Origin: Pyrinomonadaceae bacterium
Lineage (GTDB): Bacteria; Acidobacteriota; Blastocatellia; Pyrinomonadales; Pyrinomonadaceae
Assembly (NCBI GenBank): GCA_013812565.1
Contig: JACCTF010000603.1
Coordinates: 1 to 8,756 of the forward strand
Direction of reading: 5' to 3'
Length of the DNA stretch: 8,756 bases
Shown: piece by piece, positions 5,455 through 8,756 of the stretch
Numbering within the stretch: position 1 is the stretch's first letter
Layout of the letters: every line of letters starts with the position of its first letter
Position numbers and translations under genes: made by a program
The notes under the pieces: generated by a model
The model's database searches: none
What the model was told of the DNA's origin: nothing
The model's input: only the letters and a program-made list of their open reading frames with translations

Positions 5455-5904
5455 ATGATCTGGATAATTTTTGCTCTGGGTGCGGCCCTTTCGTGGGGAC
5501 TGTACGGGCCTGCGCTGCATCGCGGGCAAGTTCAACTCGGCAGCCCGCTGCGTGCGCTGCTCTGCGTCGGGGTTGCCTACTTCTTGATCGGAGTGCTGGT
5601 TCCCGTGATCAGCCTTTGGTATCAGGGAGATTTGAACGGCTTCAGCATGAAAGGTTCTACGTCAGCGACGTTGGCCGGAACCCTGGGTGCTCTCGGAGCG
5701 GTGTGCATCATCTTTGCTTTCAAGTCCGGAGGGCTTCCCACCTATGTGATGCCGCTGGTGTTCGGCGGCGCCCCCGTCGTCAACGTGATCTTCTCGATGT
5801 GGCTGCACCCGCCAAAGACGGCTCCTAATCCTCTGCTCTACGTCGGCTTTCTCCTCGCATCACTCGGCGCAGGACTGGTGCTTTACTACAAGCCTCAATC
5901 TTGA
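5455..5904 (+). CDS. Small five-helix membrane protein, half-size DMT/EamA-like
   Basis: The 149-residue protein is almost entirely hydrophobic. Likely membrane spans lie at about 2-18, 34-55, 69-88, 100-120 and 127-145. The features are those of the drug/metabolite transporter superfamily: ALSWGLYGP in the first helix, FAFKSGGLPTYVMPLVFGGAPVVNVIFS in the later helices, and a last helix ending LGAGLVLYY. It is half the length of ten-helix EamA transporters, so it would have to pair with itself or another subunit if it transports anything. The ATG at 5455 has a GAGG 5 bases upstream, while starting at 5398 would add 19 hydrophilic residues overlapping the previous gene. The partner upstream is a small secreted protein, so the two may act together at the envelope, but no substrate can be named. 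Confidence 0.8.
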   Translation: MIWIIFALGAALSWGLYGPALHRGQVQLGSPLRALLCVGVAYFLIGVLVPVISLWYQGDLNGFSMKGSTSATLAGTLGALGAVCIIFAFKSGGLPTYVMPLVFGGAPVVNVIFSMWLHPPKTAPNPLLYVGFLLASLGAGLVLYYKPQS

Positions 5905-5945
5905 GCACAGTTCCATTTTATCCAGCTTCTACGCTGCCCCGAATC

Positions 5946-7355
5946 TTACGTCATAAATCCCAAGGTTGGCGTCGCGAAGTTCCCAATCAACGGGAAGACG
6001 ATGGGGATATTCTCCGCGCTCACGCCGTACCAAGAGGCAAGCGTCGCGGCATACTGCTCCACTGATCCAGTCGGTATCCACCGTCCTCTGTTATCCGTGT
6101 CATCCGGGCCTCCGAACTGCAAAGTCGGATACACAGTTCCATTGAGGCCGGGCACACCATAGAAGTCTCCACCGCGCACCCCGCCGCCCAGCACGAAGTG
6201 ATGATTACCCCACGCGTGATCCGAACCTACTACGCCTGCGCCCGTCCCGGCAGGTTGCAGCGTGCGTCCGAAGTCAGAGAGCGTAAACGTTGTGACCTGT
6301 GATTCGACTTCGAGTTCAAGCGTCGCGTCATAGAAAGCCTTCATCGCTTGGCTCAGTTGCCTCAACAGACTCGCCTGCGTGTTAACCTGATTGGCATGCG
6401 TATCGAAGCCTCCCAATTGGCAGAAGAAGATTTGACGACTCAGGCCGAGCGTTGGTGATGTTTGATTCAGCTTGATGACCTTAGCCACCTGCTTCAGTTG
6501 ATTGCCAAGCCCTGTATTCGGAAAAGCAGTCGCGAGCGTCGGATCGACGTTGAATGACTTGCCGATGTCGAGCGCTCTCTGGGTAGTGTCGCTCGCTGCT
6601 CCGACGAGCGTCGCTTCGCGGTCTATTGTCCGCAAATACTCCATCGAAGTTCTTCGCGCGACATCTTCGGTCGAGGTGCCGAACCCGTTAAGAACCAGTA
6701 CCTGGTCGAGCCCCGTCGGCGCGGGCGCGATGGAGAGCGGATGCGTACTCTCTCCGCGGATAAAGATACCGCCCGACAAAGCGGTGATCATCGGCACACC
6801 CGAAGGATGGGGGCCGATGACATCGGCCGTGCGTCCGCCCCATCCCGTGCGGCTCACGGCGTTTGAGATGGCGGTCTGCCACTGCGCGACCTGATCCGAA
6901 TGGGAGAAGAGCTGGTAGGGACGAGGAGCGCTTCTGTTCTGGTACTGCTCTCTTGTGAGAGGCTTGATAAGCGGCCCGACATTACACACCATGGCGAGCT
7001 TCTGCTCAGACCAGAGCGTCTGTAGCTCAGGCAAACTCGGATGCAGCCCGAACGGACTGTTGATGCTGAGCGGTGTGATGGGCAGCAAGCCCGTCTCGCT
7101 GATGGCGAGGCCGGATGTCCCGCGCGCCGTCGCGTAGGATGCGTACCCCTCGGTGCTGAGCGGCACCAACATATTGTTGCCGTCGTTGCCACCGGCGAGG
7201 AAGATGCAGACCAGTGCTTTATAGTCCTGCCCTTGCGCCAACGCATTGATCAAACTAAACCGTTCGACCCCGGAGGCAAACGCGGCTGCGCCGAAAGCAT
7301 ATCCAGCGCAGGCATACACTGCGCGCCGCAAGAATTCTCTGCGTGTTTGTGCCAT
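5946..7355 (-). CDS. Tat-exported DUF1501 protein
   Basis: The 469-residue protein begins with a twin-arginine signal, TRREFLRR (R5, R6), then a hydrophobic stretch at about 13-28. It should therefore be exported folded through Tat. The rest is a DUF1501 domain, which belongs to the alkaline-phosphatase/sulfatase-like superfamily. Visible signatures are FLAGGNDGNN (52-61), FSHSDQVAQWQ (150-160), GGFDTH (315-320), SDFGRT (360-365) and GSDHAWGNHH (377-386). The Asp/His-rich motifs match the likely metal-binding positions of that superfamily; its substrate is not established. Length is typical. The ATG lies 2 bases after the stop of the DUF1800 gene, with GGAGAG inside that gene's last codons as ribosome binding site. 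The two are a very common gene pair in Acidobacteriota, Planctomycetes and Verrucomicrobia. The 3' end faces the gene at 5455-5904 across a 41-base gap. Confidence 0.95.
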   Translation of the reverse strand: MAQTRREFLRRAVYACAGYAFGAAAFASGVERFSLINALAQGQDYKALVCIFLAGGNDGNNMLVPLSTEGYASYATARGTSGLAISETGLLPITPLSINSPFGLHPSLPELQTLWSEQKLAMVCNVGPLIKPLTREQYQNRSAPRPYQLFSHSDQVAQWQTAISNAVSRTGWGGRTADVIGPHPSGVPMITALSGGIFIRGESTHPLSIAPAPTGLDQVLVLNGFGTSTEDVARRTSMEYLRTIDREATLVGAASDTTQRALDIGKSFNVDPTLATAFPNTGLGNQLKQVAKVIKLNQTSPTLGLSRQIFFCQLGGFDTHANQVNTQASLLRQLSQAMKAFYDATLELEVESQVTTFTLSDFGRTLQPAGTGAGVVGSDHAWGNHHFVLGGGVRGGDFYGVPGLNGTVYPTLQFGGPDDTDNRGRWIPTGSVEQYAATLASWYGVSAENIPIVFPLIGNFATPTLGFMT

Positions 7356-7357
7356 CT

Positions 7358-8756
7358 TTATCTCTCCACCTGATACTGCGACGAAGTCGCGACTAAGTAC
7401 ACAGCCGTCCGCGCGCGCTTCAGCGGATTTGACCCCGAAACCTTTGACACCGCGTCGATGATGCTCGAACGCATCTCCGGCGACATGCGGCCGTGCATCA
7501 TGAGGTTACCCACCGCATCGACGAGTTGCGCCGGATCACCGGCCAGCGCCTGCATGGGCGATAGATCAATCGAAGTTCCCTGCGGCGCATTGGCGCTGAC
7601 CGGGATGGGGATATTCGAGAAGATTATCTTATTGACAAAGTTGGCGCGCCGGAGCGCCGTCGAGGTTGAAAGAATCCCGAACTCGGGGCCGCGCACGCCG
7701 TTGGTGGCGGGCACGACGGTGCCGGGTGAGAAGTAACTGAACACCGATGGCGGCCGGAAGACATCCATGCCCATCGACACGCTATCAGGGTTAAGGTATC
7801 CGTCGCTGGTTGTGCTTTTGTCCGCTGATCGAGCATTGAAGGCTCGGAGGATGTTGGTGATAAATAACGCAGGGTGACGCAGACGGCCGTAAGCCGGTTC
7901 CGTTTTGACATCACCACGCGCTTCCGCGTCGAGCAGAATCGCCCGGACCACCGCCCACAGATCGCCGCGCACTCCTGCGCCGTTGTCGTTAAAGACTGTG
8001 GCAACGCGCTCCACATAGTTCGGACTCGGATTACTCGTGACCAAGTGTTGAATGAGTTGCTTGCAGATGAACGGCCCGACGTTTTCGTCGTTGAAGATAT
8101 TGTCGAGCGCGTCGTTCAAATCCTTGGTCGCAGTCTGCCCGGCGGGAAGCACTTGCCCTCTGAGTAGCGTCTTCGCTCCGGTGTCGTGCTGGCTTTGGTT
8201 AGGAACCATCGGATTGATGTAATTCGGGACGCCCTGGGCTGGCGATGCCGCGCGATTCCAACCGGTAAAGACGCGTGCGAAGTTGTTGACCGTGGTTTGA
8301 TCGTAGGTTGGGATGGATTGACCCTCCGCATCCAGTTGCGGCGTGCCGTTTAGATTCAACTTAACTGTACCAACGGAGAAGAGTTGAAGAACCTCGCGCG
8401 CATAGTTTTCGTTCGGGTTCGTCTTGGTATTACCGGTCATATCCAGGTAATTACCCATTCCAGGATTAAGAGTAATCTCATAGAGCAACTGGCGGTAATT
8501 ACCGAAGGCGTTTCGATCAATCGTCTGCAGGTATGCAGCCATCCAACTCGGCTGTGTAATCTCGACGCCGGAGATGACAAGGATCTGGTGTAAGGCGAAG
8601 GCTACACGCCCGCGCAACTGATCCGGCCCATACAGCGCGTTTGTGAAGAAACGGTTCTGCAGCAGGTAAAGCGTGTAGTTATCCCTCTGGCACGGACCGT
8701 CCGGGCAGTAATAGGGCATGTCAGGATTGTTAGTGTTTCGGGTCGTCGGGTAGAGC
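7358..8756 (-). CDS. DUF1800 protein, N-terminus beyond the window
   Basis: The reading frame is open to the right edge: a Met lies at 8717-8719, but 12 more codons run upstream without a stop. At least 465 residues are visible and the start, with any signal peptide, is missing. Family signatures, numbered from that Met, are QLRGRVAFALHQILVIS (34-50), YLDMTGNTKTNPNENYARE (91-109), LQLFSVG (111-117), FARVFTGW (147-154), HDTGAKTLL (178-186), RLRHPALFITNILRAF (279-294) and PPSVFSYFSPG (323-333). Only DUF1800 has this PNENYARE...LQLFS series. A CPDGPC pair (C5, C10) near the visible N-terminus could form a disulfide. The stop at 7358-7360 precedes the DUF1501 ATG by 2 bases, so translation is probably coupled. 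DUF1800 and DUF1501 are thought to act together at or outside the membrane, but the function is not known. Confidence 0.95.
   Translation of the reverse strand, partial: LYPTTRNTNNPDMPYYCPDGPCQRDNYTLYLLQNRFFTNALYGPDQLRGRVAFALHQILVISGVEITQPSWMAAYLQTIDRNAFGNYRQLLYEITLNPGMGNYLDMTGNTKTNPNENYAREVLQLFSVGTVKLNLNGTPQLDAEGQSIPTYDQTTVNNFARVFTGWNRAASPAQGVPNYINPMVPNQSQHDTGAKTLLRGQVLPAGQTATKDLNDALDNIFNDENVGPFICKQLIQHLVTSNPSPNYVERVATVFNDNGAGVRGDLWAVVRAILLDAEARGDVKTEPAYGRLRHPALFITNILRAFNARSADKSTTSDGYLNPDSVSMGMDVFRPPSVFSYFSPGTVVPATNGVRGPEFGILSTSTALRRANFVNKIIFSNIPIPVSANAPQGTSIDLSPMQALAGDPAQLVDAVGNLMMHGRMSPEMRSSIIDAVSKVSGSNPLKRARTAVYLVATSSQYQVER
7362..7367 (-). promoter_or_regulatory. Ribosome binding site in the DUF1800 tail
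   Basis: The minus strand reads GGAGAG within the last codons (Val-Glu-Arg) of the DUF1800 gene, 6 bases before the DUF1501 ATG. The TAA stop lies between, which favours ribosome re-initiation and fixed co-expression of the pair. Confidence 0.7.

Noticed and set aside
1..8756. CRISPR array, toxin-antitoxin, defence island, prophage or transposase
   Set aside because: No spaced direct repeats, nuclease, integrase or transposase motifs were seen in any real gene; the coding content is ordinary envelope and unknown-function genes.

Overview
The window looks like an ordinary chromosomal stretch of an acidobacterium, most likely class Blastocatellia. Three things point there. One gene encodes a secreted von Willebrand A protein of the type expanded in Acidobacteriota. 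A tandem DUF1800-DUF1501 export pair is present. Several small secreted or membrane proteins match no broadly known family. This assignment rests on gene-content recognition, not on a phylogenetic marker; there is no rRNA or tRNA.

Layout. Positions 166-621 (minus) hold a small zinc-binding, single-membrane-span protein starting at TTG behind a strong GGAGG. A 325-base spacer follows, with a 12-bp tandem repeat and a good promoter carrying an operator-like palindrome. That promoter points into 947-1558 (plus), an unrecognised protein with an N-terminal four-cysteine motif. A spacer with a 12-bp inverted repeat separates it from 1726-2757 (plus), the secreted VWA protein. A 305-base gap leads to 3063-3740 (plus), a secreted protein that may share the RskA-type beta-domain. 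Next is 3988-4575 (plus), a YdjM/DUF457-type membrane hydrolase with its own extended -10 promoter. A 440-base gap holds a long imperfect hairpin and a possible fragment with a CxxCH haem motif on the minus strand. Then comes a two-gene unit, 5016-5447 and 5455-5904 (plus): a small secreted protein with QAQT repeats and a five-helix membrane protein like half of a drug/metabolite transporter. It converges on a minus-strand operon: a DUF1800 gene (7358 to beyond the right edge) followed after 2 bases by a Tat-exported DUF1501 gene (5946-7355).

How the genes work together. Only two groupings are well supported: DUF1800-DUF1501, and the 5016/5455 pair, each with the downstream gene's ribosome binding site at or beside the upstream stop codon. 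The other genes look like single transcription units. Six of the eight genes encode exported or membrane proteins, so the region is mainly cell-envelope biology. I found no CRISPR array, transposase, phage gene, toxin-antitoxin pair or defence system. The less ordinary material is in the spacers (repeats, operator, possible gene remnant) and in the conserved-looking genes of unknown function.
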